DNA of 64,000 nucleotides from JABDIY01 sp963803845. GTDB taxonomy: Bacteria; Actinomycetota; Acidimicrobiia; Acidimicrobiales; SZUA-35. The position numbers were made by a program, and so were the translations under genes. Each line of letters begins with the position of its first letter. Within the stretch, counting starts at the first letter, position 1. The stretch covers positions 744,001 through 808,000 of the forward strand of contig CAWDNZ010000005.1 of assembly GCA_963803845.1 (NCBI GenBank), given 5' to 3'. Below the pieces are notes generated by a model. It did no database searches, had not been told where the DNA came from, and worked only from the letters and a program-made list of their open reading frames with translations. Positions 25,957 through 34,655 of the stretch are shown one piece after another.

Positions 25957-26741
25957 CGTTCTCCATCGGCCGCCGTAGTGACCGCATCCACCAATTCGCT
26001 GAGGTCATCGATCACTACGTGCGCCCCGTTTTCTCTGAGAGAGTCCGCCCCGGAGCCGCGATTGACTCCGATGACCAGTGCAAAGTTCCCAGCCCGGCCC
26101 GCCGCAACTCCACTTACAGCGTCTTCGAACACGACGGTGGCCGAGGGAGCCACGTGCAACCGTTCTGCGCCGAGAAGAAACGCATCCGGGGCGGGTTTGC
26201 CCGGCAGTTCTAGGTCAGCAGACACCACGCCATCGATGATTACGCTAAATCGACCTTCCATCCCGGCGCCAGCCAACACTGGGACGGCGTTCTTTGACGA
26301 GGAAACGATCCCCTGGGGTGTGCCCAACGCGTCGAGTGCGTCGAGGAGGGCAACAGAGCCCGGGAACGCCTCAATGCCTTCAGACTGGATGATCTTGTTG
26401 AATTCGGCGTTCTTCCGATTGCCCAGCGCACATACGGTGCTTGGGCCGGCGTCATCGCTGGGCGCTCCGTCTGGCAACGTGATCGAACGACTTGTGAGGA
26501 ATGAGCGAACGCCGTCGTAGCGCGGCTTGCCGTCTACGTACTCGTGGTAATCGGACAACTCAAAAGGGCTCGTGTCGCTGGCGCCCACCGCATCGCCATG
26601 TTCGCTGAGGAACCAGTTGAACAGTGCCGCCCAGGCTCGCTCGTGTACTTGGGCTGTGGGGGTAATCACGCCGTCGAGATCGAACAGCACGCCCTCCATC
26701 CGGGTCCAGAAGTCTGCGGAGAAAGGATCGCCCACGGTCAT
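25953..26741 (-). CDS. HAD-superfamily hydrolase, probable beta-phosphoglucomutase
   Basis: 262 aa. HAD motif I is FDLDGVITPT, with the helical cap after it (YHEYVDGKPRYDGVRSFL is characteristic of beta-PGM relatives), GIVSSSKN as motif II, KPAPDAFL as motif III and VVFEDAVSGVAAGRAG as motif IV. It overlaps the GH65 gene by 4 nt (ATGA). ATG 26741 is chosen because TACGCT ends 6 nt before it; upstream codons to 26891 are not protein-like. Confidence 0.9.
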   Translation of the reverse strand: MTVGDPFSADFWTRMEGVLFDLDGVITPTAQVHERAWAALFNWFLSEHGDAVGASDTSPFELSDYHEYVDGKPRYDGVRSFLTSRSITLPDGAPSDDAGPSTVCALGNRKNAEFNKIIQSEGIEAFPGSVALLDALDALGTPQGIVSSSKNAVPVLAGAGMEGRFSVIIDGVVSADLELPGKPAPDAFLLGAERLHVAPSATVVFEDAVSGVAAGRAGNFALVIGVNRGSGADSLRENGAHVVIDDLSELVDAVTTAADGER

Positions 26742-26747
26742 TCCTGG

Positions 26748-26753
26748 AGCGTA
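26748..26753 (-). promoter_or_regulatory. -10 box of HAD-GH65-SEC-C operon
   Basis: TACGCT on the minus strand, 6 nt before ATG 26741. Confidence 0.5.
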
Positions 26754-26912
26754 TTCGCTAGCGAGCGCTGAAGTTGACCTTCGGTGTCCCCTTAGGGTCG
26801 CCGTTCCCAGCAGTCGATCGGGCCCAGGCTCGAGACATGTACTGCAACAAGGGGGGAAATGAGATCGTCGAGAATGGCTGATGACTTTCATGAGTGTGCC
26901 GATAGTGGGACT

Positions 26913-28646
26913 ATGGTCCGTGTGCGCCGAGTTGTCCGTCGATCACTAACAATTGCGGTGCTGGCGGCGATACTTGCAACCGTTTTCGCCAATCCGGAGG
27001 CGCCAGCGCTCGCTCGATCCGCCGAGTTCGACGCGGTGGTTCTCGAAACCGGGCAGCCTGTCTCCGCCGCTCCTTCGTTGGTTGCGGTGACCTCGGATGC
27101 TGATCTCGGGGCGCTGGGTGCGTCCTTGACGGTGGGTCATGCGGATGTCCTTCGGCTCTACTGGGCGTTTTTCGAACGAGATCCTGACGTTTCCGGCGCA
27201 AGATATTGGATCGACATCTTCAATGACGGGGCCTCCATCGATGCGATCGCCTTTGCGTTTTCGAACTCGGCCGAGTTCCGACAGACCTACGGGACCACAT
27301 CGGATCGCGAGTTCGTCCGCATCGTCTACGCCAACGTTCTCGGACGCCAGCCAGATTCTTCAGGGTTTACCTATTGGACCGGTCTCCTGCGAGATACCCC
27401 CGCCACACGAGTCGATGTCGTCCGTTGGATCTCGGGAAGCACCGAGTTCATTTCTGCTCATCCGTTCCGTTCCGACGCGGTCCGCAGGGCCGTAGAGGCC
27501 GATTCCAATGTTGCAGTCGCAGTCGATGTGGTGGAATCTTTGGCGCTTGGGCGTTCAACCGCCCATCTGCCGCAGGACCGTTCCAACGGATTGAGCGCCG
27601 CCATCGACAGTATCCGAAAACGATTTGGCGCGTTCTCCACCGTTGTTCCCGCTGGTGCCTGCACCGCGAGTGGACAGGTGCACAGTTGCCCAATTGCGAT
27701 CAGCGAGGTGGGAGTAACCGCCACGCTTACCGTGCAGGTGGTCGAAGACAAAGTGATCGGGATCGATGGTGCTACGGACAGCGACCCCGATGCTTGGGCC
27801 CTCAATGTGGTCCACTCGGCCGTCGCCGGGCGGGATATCGCCAGCGGACGGGGCTTGAGTTCGGAAGCGGCGGCGCTCGTGAGAGCCAACGTGTCGCGCA
27901 TTGCACCAACGATCGGAGCTACCGGCACGGCGGTTCTCGCTCCGGTCGGCGATTGTTCCGACTCGGTGAGATCGATAACCACGGGCGGACCCGCCATCCA
28001 TCGACGGGCCTGCAGCTATAGCGTCACCGGACCCGTCATGACCATCTCGGTAGAGGCGGTGACGCACAACAGCGCATTTGCCGGCGTCAACGTCATCGTG
28101 CCCCGGCAATATGCCGACCAGAACTACAGCCCCTATGCCACGATCGGCAACATCACCCTTCACCATCCAGCCGATCGCGTGGAGCGGATCGGGTTCCATG
28201 AATCCGGCCACGACGGGTCTCAGGCTCAGGTCCCCCTGAAGACCGACACCAAGATCATGACCATGACAAGTCGCAGCCGGGGCAATGACTCCCATAGTGC
28301 GGCGGACATCGTGGTTCATGCCGAAGCTCAGATTCGAGCCCCGGTTACGGGTACGGTGCTGCGAGCCGGGACCTACACGCTCTACTGCAAATACAGCGAT
28401 CACTATTTGGTGATCGAACCGGACGCACGGCCCGGTTTCGAGGTGAAGGTGCTTCACTTCGAGGGCCTGTCCGTAGCGAAGGGTGACCGGGTTGTGGCCG
28501 GGCAGACCGTTGTGGGAAGCAACGCCCGCAAGCTGCCGTTCACTTCCCAGGTCGACCACTTCACCGCAGATCCATCAACGGGTCACATCCATATCGAGGT
28601 CGTGGACCCCAGTATTCCCGACCGTCCCAGCGGCGGTGGCTGCTGA
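26913..28646 (+). CDS. Secreted protein with DUF4214 region and LytM-like C-terminus
   Basis: 577 aa. A signal peptide spans residues 1-34 (RRSLTIAVLAAILATVFA). Residues 80-180 carry two DUF4214-like repeats (YWIDIFNDGASIDAIAFAF; REFVRIVYANVLGRQPDSSG), modules often found in surface proteins. The middle is unassigned and has paired Cys. The last 150 residues resemble an M23/LytM domain (APVTGTVLRAG, KGDRVVAGQTVVGS, GHIHIEV), but I cannot confirm all zinc ligands, so it may be inactive. ATG 26913 is preferred since the signal peptide starts there and GATAGT lies 6 nt before it; ATG 26859 is the alternative. Confidence 0.78.
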   Translation: MVRVRRVVRRSLTIAVLAAILATVFANPEAPALARSAEFDAVVLETGQPVSAAPSLVAVTSDADLGALGASLTVGHADVLRLYWAFFERDPDVSGARYWIDIFNDGASIDAIAFAFSNSAEFRQTYGTTSDREFVRIVYANVLGRQPDSSGFTYWTGLLRDTPATRVDVVRWISGSTEFISAHPFRSDAVRRAVEADSNVAVAVDVVESLALGRSTAHLPQDRSNGLSAAIDSIRKRFGAFSTVVPAGACTASGQVHSCPIAISEVGVTATLTVQVVEDKVIGIDGATDSDPDAWALNVVHSAVAGRDIASGRGLSSEAAALVRANVSRIAPTIGATGTAVLAPVGDCSDSVRSITTGGPAIHRRACSYSVTGPVMTISVEAVTHNSAFAGVNVIVPRQYADQNYSPYATIGNITLHHPADRVERIGFHESGHDGSQAQVPLKTDTKIMTMTSRSRGNDSHSAADIVVHAEAQIRAPVTGTVLRAGTYTLYCKYSDHYLVIEPDARPGFEVKVLHFEGLSVAKGDRVVAGQTVVGSNARKLPFTSQVDHFTADPSTGHIHIEVVDPSIPDRPSGGGC

Positions 28647-28712
28647 CCGTCGGTCGGCTGTGGGCGATTCGCAACAAAAGGCCTGGTTCATCGGTATCGT
28701 GGTTGGTTCGCT

Positions 28713-30554
28713 GTGAGCACCTCCCCTGACATTTCCTCTCCCAACTCCATCGTGAACGGCAGCGCCGTCGTGGCTGCTGAATCGTCGATTCTCTACGCAT
28801 TCGGTTCAGAGAGTTTGGAGCCCGGAGACGAGGGTGAGGCCAAATTCCTGTACCGCTGGCAAGTCGATGCGCTTTCCAGTTGGCTGCGCTGTGGCCGTCA
28901 AGGGGTTGTCGAGGCTGTCACGGGCTCCGGCAAGACCAACGTCGCAATCGCCGCCGCAATCGACGCCAAACGGCGCGGCTTGTTCGTCCTGGTCGTGGTA
29001 CCCAGCCGCGTACTGATGGAACAGTGGAGTGAACGGCTTTCCGAATCGATGCCCGAGTATCGGATCGGTCGGCTCGGCGACAGCGGCACCGACCGTCCCC
29101 CGGATTGTGACATTCTCGTCACCACTCGCCACTCCGCCGCCAGTCGCAAACCCGTTCCACCGGTCGGGCAGGAGGGACTTCTGATCGCCGACGAGTGCCA
29201 CGGTTTCGGTGGCAAGGTGCTGCGCAAAAGCCTGATGACCGCCTATACCGAACGCCTCGGTCTCACCGCCACGCTCCAGCGGTCCGACGATGCCGTCGAT
29301 ACGCTTCTGCTCCCGTACTTCGGGGGCATCTGCTATCGCTACGGCTTTGGGGAGGCGATCGCTGACGGCGTGTGTGCTCAGCCCCGAGTCGCATTCGTGG
29401 CAGTGCCACTCACCGAGTCCGAGCGAGCCGATTACATTGCCACCGAACAGGCCCTGGTGGACTCTCGGCGGGTTCTACGATCCATTCCCGACATGCCGCA
29501 GCGCCCTTTCGGAGCGTTTCTCGCCGCCGTTCAACACCTTGCCGCAAACGACGGTGGGTCACACGGCCGCGCCGCAAACGAATACCTCGACGCTTTCGGG
29601 TCCCGACGCGAGATCGTGGCCAACAGTCAAGCGAAATACGAAGCGCTCGGGATCTTCGCCGAGCCGGTCAATGACTCTGATGGGTCGCTGCTCTTCACCG
29701 AAACGGTCCGGGCGGCCAACCATGCGATCAACCGCCTGGACCCACTCACCACCATCGAGATAATCACGGGCGAAACCCCGCGTCGCGAACGCGAAGACAT
29801 TCTTCTGGCCTTCCGCGAACAACGTCTGCGAGCGGTCGCTGCTCCGAAGGTTCTGGATGAAGGAGTCGATGTTCCCGACGCCAACCTGGGGATCGTGGTG
29901 AGCGCCAGTCGCACGAGACGCCAGATGATCCAGCGAATGGGCCGGATCCTCCGTCGGAAACGGGAGGGGAGCGGTGCCCGGTTCGTCATCATCTTTGCCA
30001 GCGACACCATGGAGGACCCCACAGCGGGCGCCGACGCTGATGGTTTCATCAGCGAAATCCAAGAGATCGCCGAGGATGCTCGAGTGTTCGCTCCCGAGGA
30101 CTACGGAGACATCGCGGCATTCCTTGACTACTCCGGTCCCGAGAAAGTGAACGAACCAAATCGCATCGGGCCGTTGCAGCCGTCGGAGGACCTCCTCGAA
30201 GCGTTCGAACTGGCTGATCCGGCCGAACGCTATGCGCTGACGTTCTTCGCTCCGTGGTCCATCTCCCCGACCGCGGCGTTCGGTCAGATGGTGCCGGTTC
30301 CCGAGATGTTTGCTGCACTACCGGAGGAACGGCGCCCCTACCGCGAGCTGGATCTCACCAATTTGCCCGAAGTCTTGCAGCCGAAGAAGCGGAAGAAAGA
30401 CCAGAAGCTCTCCACCGGTGAGGCGCCGCTTCGGATGGTGGCTGTTGCCGACGGATTCGCTCTCCAATGCCTCGGGTGCGGCACCACCTCGGAGGTCACG
30501 CCGTTCAAATGGAAGGCCCTGGAGCAGACCGTGCAGTGCGGTTGCACCGGCTAG
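28713..30554 (+). CDS. Superfamily 2 DNA/RNA helicase (XPB/RecG-like)
   Basis: 613 aa. Motif I AVTGSGKTNVAIAAA, motif II IADECHGFG, motif III GLTATLQR, motif V VLDEGVDVPDANLGIVVS and motif VI QMIQRMGRILRRK are all present, matching the XPB/ERCC3-like and type III-like SF2 group. The C-terminus has a four-Cys element (CLGCG ... CGCTG) that could bind zinc. It follows the secreted protein gene, and its GTG start has TATCGT 12 nt upstream. A repair or RNA role is possible; no partner gene indicates which. Confidence 0.88.
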   Translation: MSTSPDISSPNSIVNGSAVVAAESSILYAFGSESLEPGDEGEAKFLYRWQVDALSSWLRCGRQGVVEAVTGSGKTNVAIAAAIDAKRRGLFVLVVVPSRVLMEQWSERLSESMPEYRIGRLGDSGTDRPPDCDILVTTRHSAASRKPVPPVGQEGLLIADECHGFGGKVLRKSLMTAYTERLGLTATLQRSDDAVDTLLLPYFGGICYRYGFGEAIADGVCAQPRVAFVAVPLTESERADYIATEQALVDSRRVLRSIPDMPQRPFGAFLAAVQHLAANDGGSHGRAANEYLDAFGSRREIVANSQAKYEALGIFAEPVNDSDGSLLFTETVRAANHAINRLDPLTTIEIITGETPRREREDILLAFREQRLRAVAAPKVLDEGVDVPDANLGIVVSASRTRRQMIQRMGRILRRKREGSGARFVIIFASDTMEDPTAGADADGFISEIQEIAEDARVFAPEDYGDIAAFLDYSGPEKVNEPNRIGPLQPSEDLLEAFELADPAERYALTFFAPWSISPTAAFGQMVPVPEMFAALPEERRPYRELDLTNLPEVLQPKKRKKDQKLSTGEAPLRMVAVADGFALQCLGCGTTSEVTPFKWKALEQTVQCGCTG

Positions 30555-30556
30555 CG

Positions 30557-31039
30557 ATGCATTATTCGGATCCTCCGTCGTCTGCTCATCTCCGAATGGG
30601 CGCAACGGATCTCCACCGCTACATGGAGGAGGCGTGGCCGGCGAAAGAAGCCTTCTACGCCCCTGATCGATTCGAGGAGTTGCGCCCGGGTTTTTGCCGC
30701 TACCGCTACACCGTGGTCGAGGACGACATTCGACCAGGTGGCACCATAAGCGGACCCACCATGATGTGGCTGGCCGATGTTGGTACCTACGCCTTGCTGC
30801 TCGCGCACCTTGGCGCCGCAGCGTTGGCGGTGACCACGAGCCTGTCGATCGACTTTCTACGGCGGCCAGTCGGCCCCCAAATGGTCGCCGACACCGAACT
30901 GGTCAAACTGGGCCGGAACCTGGCGGTTTGCCGAGTCACGATCGCCAGTGCCGCCGCAGGTGAAGCCCCGAACATGAACAAACCCGAGGCGGTTTCCAGT
31001 GTCACTTACAGTCTGAGCCTTCTGCCGGAGCAAACCTGA
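30557..31039 (+). CDS. PaaI/hotdog-fold thioesterase family protein
   Basis: 160 aa. RPGGTISGPTMMWLADVGTY is the hotdog helix segment, and VTTSLSIDFLRRPVG the following strand pair, as in PaaI-type acyl-CoA thioesterases. It begins 2 nt after the helicase stop, so it is probably co-transcribed. The start could also be ATG 30596, where family similarity begins; neither has a clear ribosome site. Substrate unknown. Confidence 0.82.
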   Translation: MHYSDPPSSAHLRMGATDLHRYMEEAWPAKEAFYAPDRFEELRPGFCRYRYTVVEDDIRPGGTISGPTMMWLADVGTYALLLAHLGAAALAVTTSLSIDFLRRPVGPQMVADTELVKLGRNLAVCRVTIASAAAGEAPNMNKPEAVSSVTYSLSLLPEQT

Positions 31040-31081
31040 TGCGGAGCAATGCTGGGCGACGGTCCTTCGGCCAGTGATGGC

Positions 31082-31093
31082 TACCACGTGGTA
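31082..31093. promoter_or_regulatory. Palindrome TACCACGTGGTA upstream of pyk
   Basis: A perfect 12-bp palindrome ending 25 nt before the pyk -10 box, just upstream of where a -35 would be. A regulator site is plausible but unproven. Confidence 0.35.
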
Positions 31094-31118
31094 ACCGAGT
31101 ATGCAAGCGGGAGGGCAG

Positions 31119-31124
31119 TAACGT
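31119..31124 (+). promoter_or_regulatory. -10 box of pyk
   Basis: TAACGT, 7 nt before GTG 31132. Confidence 0.5.
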
Positions 31125-31131
31125 ACAAAGC

Positions 31132-32589
31132 GTGAACCGCCGAACGAAAATCATCGCCAGCATCGGGCCTGCCTCAGACGATGAAGCAACCCTGAAAGAC
31201 ATGGTTGAAGCCGGCATGGATGTTGCTCGGATCAACCTGTCTCACGGAACCCTCGAAGACGGACTAGAGCGTTACCGGCGCATCCGTTCAGTTGCCGAAT
31301 CGATGGATGCCAATGTCGGAATCATGGCCGATTTGCCCGGACCAAAAATTCGGCTCGGTCTGTTCGAAGATCGGCGCGTCCTAGAGACCGGCGACGAGTT
31401 CAAGCTCACGCCGGGCACCGGTCCTAGCGGCAAAGACACATTTTCCGTGGGCTATGACTCGCTGCTCAACGACGTCCTCGAAGGAGACCGCCTCATCGTT
31501 GGCGACGGCACAGTGGTCTTCAAGGTCATCGGGTCCACCAGCGATGCCCTCCGAGTGGTCGTTGAATACGGCGGAAAGGTTCAGGGAAAGCCGGGCCTAC
31601 ATATTCCCTCGGACCGCCTGAAGGTCACCACGCCTACCCCCGAAGACCTGCGACTGCTCGATGCCTTTGTTTCGGCGGGCATCGACATGGTGGCGATCAG
31701 CTTCGTTCGTTCCGCTCACGACATTCGACGAGTTGGCACCGAACCGGCACCACGAGGTCCTTTGATCGTTGCCAAGATCGAAACCCGCTCGGCGGTCGAC
31801 AACCTCGACGGGATCATCATGGCGTCGGGCGCAGTGATGGTTGCTCGTGGCGATCTCGGTGCCGAGTTCCCGATTCAGGAATTGCCGCATCTCCAAAAGG
31901 ACATCATCGCCCGTTGCATCGCATTGGGGCGCCCGGCTATCACCGCCACCCAGATGCTCGAATCGATGATCACGGCCCCCAATCCCACCAGGGCTGAGGC
32001 GTCCGATGTAGCCAATGCAGTGTTCGACGGAACTTCGGCGGTCATGCTGTCAGCCGAGACTGCCGTCGGAAACGACCCTGCCAATGTCGTGCGGGTCATG
32101 GCCGCAATCGCCCAACGTGCCGATCAAGAGTTCGATTACGAGGGGTGGGCCCATCAGATAAAACGTGATCGGCTCATGGAGCCCCAATCGGTCGACTCTG
32201 CAGTTACTGACGTAATGACCATGGCCACCTGGCGCGCAGCCATGGAAATGGGTGTCAAGGCCATTCTGTGCATCTCTCGCAGCGGTTTCACGGTCCGGGC
32301 GATCGCTCGTTTCCGCCCGATGGCCCCAATCCTCGGTTTCAGCCCGGACCAGCGCACCGTGAAGCAACTCTCGATGAGCTGGGGCGCAACTGCGATCAAA
32401 ATTGACCGAATCGAGAGCAACGACCAGTCCGTCAAGAATGTGATCAACATCGCCAAACAGGAGGGCTTCATTCGCTCCGGTGACATCGTGGCAGTTCTGG
32501 GCGGCTCCAGCGCCACCATCGGCGCCACCGACACCCTCCGGATGGCCGCGATCTGTCCTCGCTCGCGCCCTGCGGCGCTGGGCGCCTGA
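31132..32589 (+). CDS. pyk: Pyruvate kinase
   Basis: 485 aa, the last step of glycolysis (phosphoenolpyruvate + ADP to pyruvate + ATP). RTKIIASIGPAS, VARINLSHG, ADLPGPKIRLG, VAKIETRSAVDN, MVARGDLGAEFP and ITATQMLESMI are all intact, covering the K/Mg and substrate sites. The C-domain (from about 350) is present. Oddly the last residues (PRSRPAALGA) and the stop codon fall inside the first copy of an intergenic repeat, so the original 3' end seems to have been replaced. Confidence 0.95.
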   Translation: MNRRTKIIASIGPASDDEATLKDMVEAGMDVARINLSHGTLEDGLERYRRIRSVAESMDANVGIMADLPGPKIRLGLFEDRRVLETGDEFKLTPGTGPSGKDTFSVGYDSLLNDVLEGDRLIVGDGTVVFKVIGSTSDALRVVVEYGGKVQGKPGLHIPSDRLKVTTPTPEDLRLLDAFVSAGIDMVAISFVRSAHDIRRVGTEPAPRGPLIVAKIETRSAVDNLDGIIMASGAVMVARGDLGAEFPIQELPHLQKDIIARCIALGRPAITATQMLESMITAPNPTRAEASDVANAVFDGTSAVMLSAETAVGNDPANVVRVMAAIAQRADQEFDYEGWAHQIKRDRLMEPQSVDSAVTDVMTMATWRAAMEMGVKAILCISRSGFTVRAIARFRPMAPILGFSPDQRTVKQLSMSWGATAIKIDRIESNDQSVKNVINIAKQEGFIRSGDIVAVLGGSSATIGATDTLRMAAICPRSRPAALGA

Positions 32590-32761
32590 GTCCGCTGCTG
32601 CTCGTCCTCGCGTCTGCGCCCTGCGGCGCTGGGCGCCTTGGGCTTTCCGCTCGGCTCGCTCCGCTCGGTCAATCGGCTAGAGCGGTGTTTGCTGCTTCGT
32701 CCCTTCGCAGCTGCAGTCGTCTGCGCCCTGCGGCGCTGGGCGCCTTGGGCTTTCCGCTCGG
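32565..32761. repeat. Repeat C, three copies of a 22-bp hairpin core
   Basis: Cores at 32565-32586, 32616-32637 and 32723-32744, identical; GCGCCC and GGGCGC arms fold over a 9-10 nt loop. The second and third are followed by the same TTGGGCTTTCCGCTCGG and then diverged matches (GCGGTGTTTG). The first contains the pyk stop. The remainder of 32590-32840 shows no gene. Confidence 0.85.
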
Positions 32762-32828
32762 TCAACGGTAAGCGGTGTTTGTGCTGAGTGTCGCACCCAG
32801 CCGCCGACCTGATTGAGACCGTCCTCAA

Positions 32829-32834
32829 TAGAAT
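32829..32834 (+). promoter_or_regulatory. -10 box of patatin-like gene
   Basis: TAGAAT, 6 nt before GTG 32841. Confidence 0.5.
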
Positions 32835-32840
32835 GGCGGG

Positions 32841-33782
32841 GTGCCGCCCCTCATCATTCGCAACAGCAGCGGATTCGGGCGGCGCGGATTGCTTCGTGAC
32901 TGGCTGGCTGAGGCGCGGTCCAGATTTGGGGCCGAACCCAAAACAGCGTTCATCCTTAGTGGCGGCGGCGTCCTCGGCTCGGTACAGGTGGGAATGATCC
33001 GGGCGCTTACCGAGGCCGGGATCTCCCCTGACATCATCACTGGCTGTTCCGTGGGAGCGATCAACGGCGCCGCCTTCGCTGCCGAGCCAACGAGCCGGGG
33101 GGTCGATCGTTTGGTACGCCTGTGGAGCAATCTGGCCGACGGCAAACCCGACCTCATGCCGCGCAGCCGAATCCCACTGATCGCTCAGATGTCGTTCAAG
33201 CAGGCCAGTATCCACGATCCCGCCAAGCTTGAGCAGATGTTGCTCGACGAGCTGCCGGTGCGCACCTTCTCCGAGCTGAAGGTTCCTTTCGCCTGCGTCG
33301 CTACCGACGCCCATGAGGCCTCAGCGCATTGGTTTGATTCCGGACCGCTGATTCCTGCGCTCATGGCTTCTTCAGCACTCCCGGCCATCTATCCCCCCGT
33401 CGAAATCGAGGGAAAGCTCCTGTATGACGGCGGGGTGGTCAACGAGTTGCCCCTTCAGTGGGCCCTGGCTCACGGCGCTACCACGCTGTACATCCTCCAG
33501 GTCGGCCACCTTGACCCGCGGCCTCTCGAACCGGAGAAGCCATTCGATTCGCTGATGCACGCCTACTGGACCGCACGAGTTCAGCGCGTTGAAGAAGACC
33601 TTGCCCAGATCAGCGACGAGTGCGAAGTCATTCGCCTGCCGGCCGGAGGATCTCCCCGTGTCCGTTTTGATGATTGGAGCCGCTCCCGCGAATTACTGGC
33701 GGCTGCCTATGAGGCGAGCCGGGAATTCCTCACCACCGGTGAAGGCACCGATCCAATCCACGGACCCACCGCCAGCCTTTGA
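32841..33782 (+). CDS. Patatin-like phospholipase family protein
   Basis: 313 aa. The oxyanion loop GGGVLG is at 41-46, the nucleophile elbow GCSVG at 68-72 (Ser70), and the catalytic aspartate in DGG at 196-198, so the Ser/Asp dyad is complete. Such proteins are cytosolic or peripheral lipid acyl hydrolases of the RssA/YlbK type. No signal peptide. It stands alone in its own promoter unit. Confidence 0.9.
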   Translation: MPPLIIRNSSGFGRRGLLRDWLAEARSRFGAEPKTAFILSGGGVLGSVQVGMIRALTEAGISPDIITGCSVGAINGAAFAAEPTSRGVDRLVRLWSNLADGKPDLMPRSRIPLIAQMSFKQASIHDPAKLEQMLLDELPVRTFSELKVPFACVATDAHEASAHWFDSGPLIPALMASSALPAIYPPVEIEGKLLYDGGVVNELPLQWALAHGATTLYILQVGHLDPRPLEPEKPFDSLMHAYWTARVQRVEEDLAQISDECEVIRLPAGGSPRVRFDDWSRSRELLAAAYEASREFLTTGEGTDPIHGPTASL

Positions 33783-33838
33783 CAGCGGGAGACCGCCTCG
33801 ATTCGCCAACCAACCCGGGCCTGCAGTGGCCTGACCGA

Positions 33839-33844
33839 TAACGT
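33839..33844 (+). promoter_or_regulatory. -10 box of Lin0512 gene
   Basis: TAACGT, 7 nt before ATG 33852. Confidence 0.5.
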
Positions 33845-33851
33845 TCGGTCC

Positions 33852-34190
33852 ATGGCAAACGTGCGGTGGATAACCGAGATGGGCATGGGCGTAGATGTCC
33901 ACGGCAACGACTACACCAAGGCAGCCCGCCGGGCGGTGTCAGACGCGCTCCGTCACAGCAGCCTCAATTTTTTTGCGGCGGCCGGCAAGGATCGGGGCGA
34001 CATGCGGGTGGAGGTGATCGTTGCGGTGGCTGATCCCGCCGCCATCGACATTGACGCGATCAAGGCCGAGGTCCCCTACGGGCTGGTCACGGTGCGCCCA
34101 GTGGCTGGCGGACTCGACGTGCCTGCGCCGGACGGACCTGACGGGATCGTGATCGCCAACGCCGCAATTCTGGTCAGCTTTCCGGAGTGA
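33852..34190 (+). CDS. Lin0512 family protein
   Basis: 112 aa, full length for the small Lin0512 family, whose members begin with an EMGMGVDVHGNDYTKAA-type segment as here. The fold is a probable alpha/beta ring; the biochemical role is not known. Later segments (VTVRPVAGGLDVPAPDG, IVIANAAILVSF) also fit. Confidence 0.85.
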   Translation: MANVRWITEMGMGVDVHGNDYTKAARRAVSDALRHSSLNFFAAAGKDRGDMRVEVIVAVADPAAIDIDAIKAEVPYGLVTVRPVAGGLDVPAPDGPDGIVIANAAILVSFPE

Positions 34191-34202
34191 AATCGTTGGG
34201 GT

Positions 34203-34208
34203 TAGCCT
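34203..34208 (+). promoter_or_regulatory. -10 box of DUF3151 gene
   Basis: TAGCCT, 6 nt before GTG 34215. Confidence 0.5.
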
Positions 34209-34214
34209 GACCGG

Positions 34215-34655
34215 GTGACCAACTTGAACCTCGGTACCAGCGGCCCTCCCGAAACGGTGCTGCCACCGGTGGTGCAGGAGATCGCCGATCGCTTGGCTGC
34301 CGCTCTCGCCATCGAAGATATCGATGAGCGACGAGGCGCCGTCTCGTCGATTGTGGCTGAGCACCCTCGCTACCTCGACGGCTGGGCTCGTCTGGGTGAA
34401 CTTGGCCGACACCCGATCGAGCGGTATGCCGCATTCCGGGTGGGTTATCACCGCGGTCTCGACACGCTTCGCCAAAACGGTTGGCGTGGCTCGGGTTATG
34501 TGAGGTGGGAACACCCCACCAATCGCGGTTTCCTGCGGGCACTTCACGGCCTCCATTCCGCCGCCACGGAGATCGGCGAGCACGACGAAGCGGAACGCAC
34601 TGCGGTATTCCTACTACAACTCGATCCATCGTGGCCCCCGTCCGAGCTGGTCTGA
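34215..34655 (+). CDS. DUF3151 family protein
   Basis: 146 aa. The all-helical pattern, ending FLRALHGLHSAATEIGEHDE and a short Ser/Pro tail, matches DUF3151, a family I know only from Actinobacteria. YAAFRVGYHRGLDTLRQNGW in the middle is also typical. Function unknown. The next gene begins 25 nt before its stop in another frame. Confidence 0.87.
   Translation: MTNLNLGTSGPPETVLPPVVQEIADRLAAALAIEDIDERRGAVSSIVAEHPRYLDGWARLGELGRHPIERYAAFRVGYHRGLDTLRQNGWRGSGYVRWEHPTNRGFLRALHGLHSAATEIGEHDEAERTAVFLLQLDPSWPPSELV

Noticed and set aside
30467..30556. Extended start of the thioesterase inside the helicase gene
   Set aside because: Added residues are Arg/His/Gly-rich shadow sequence; family similarity begins after 30590.
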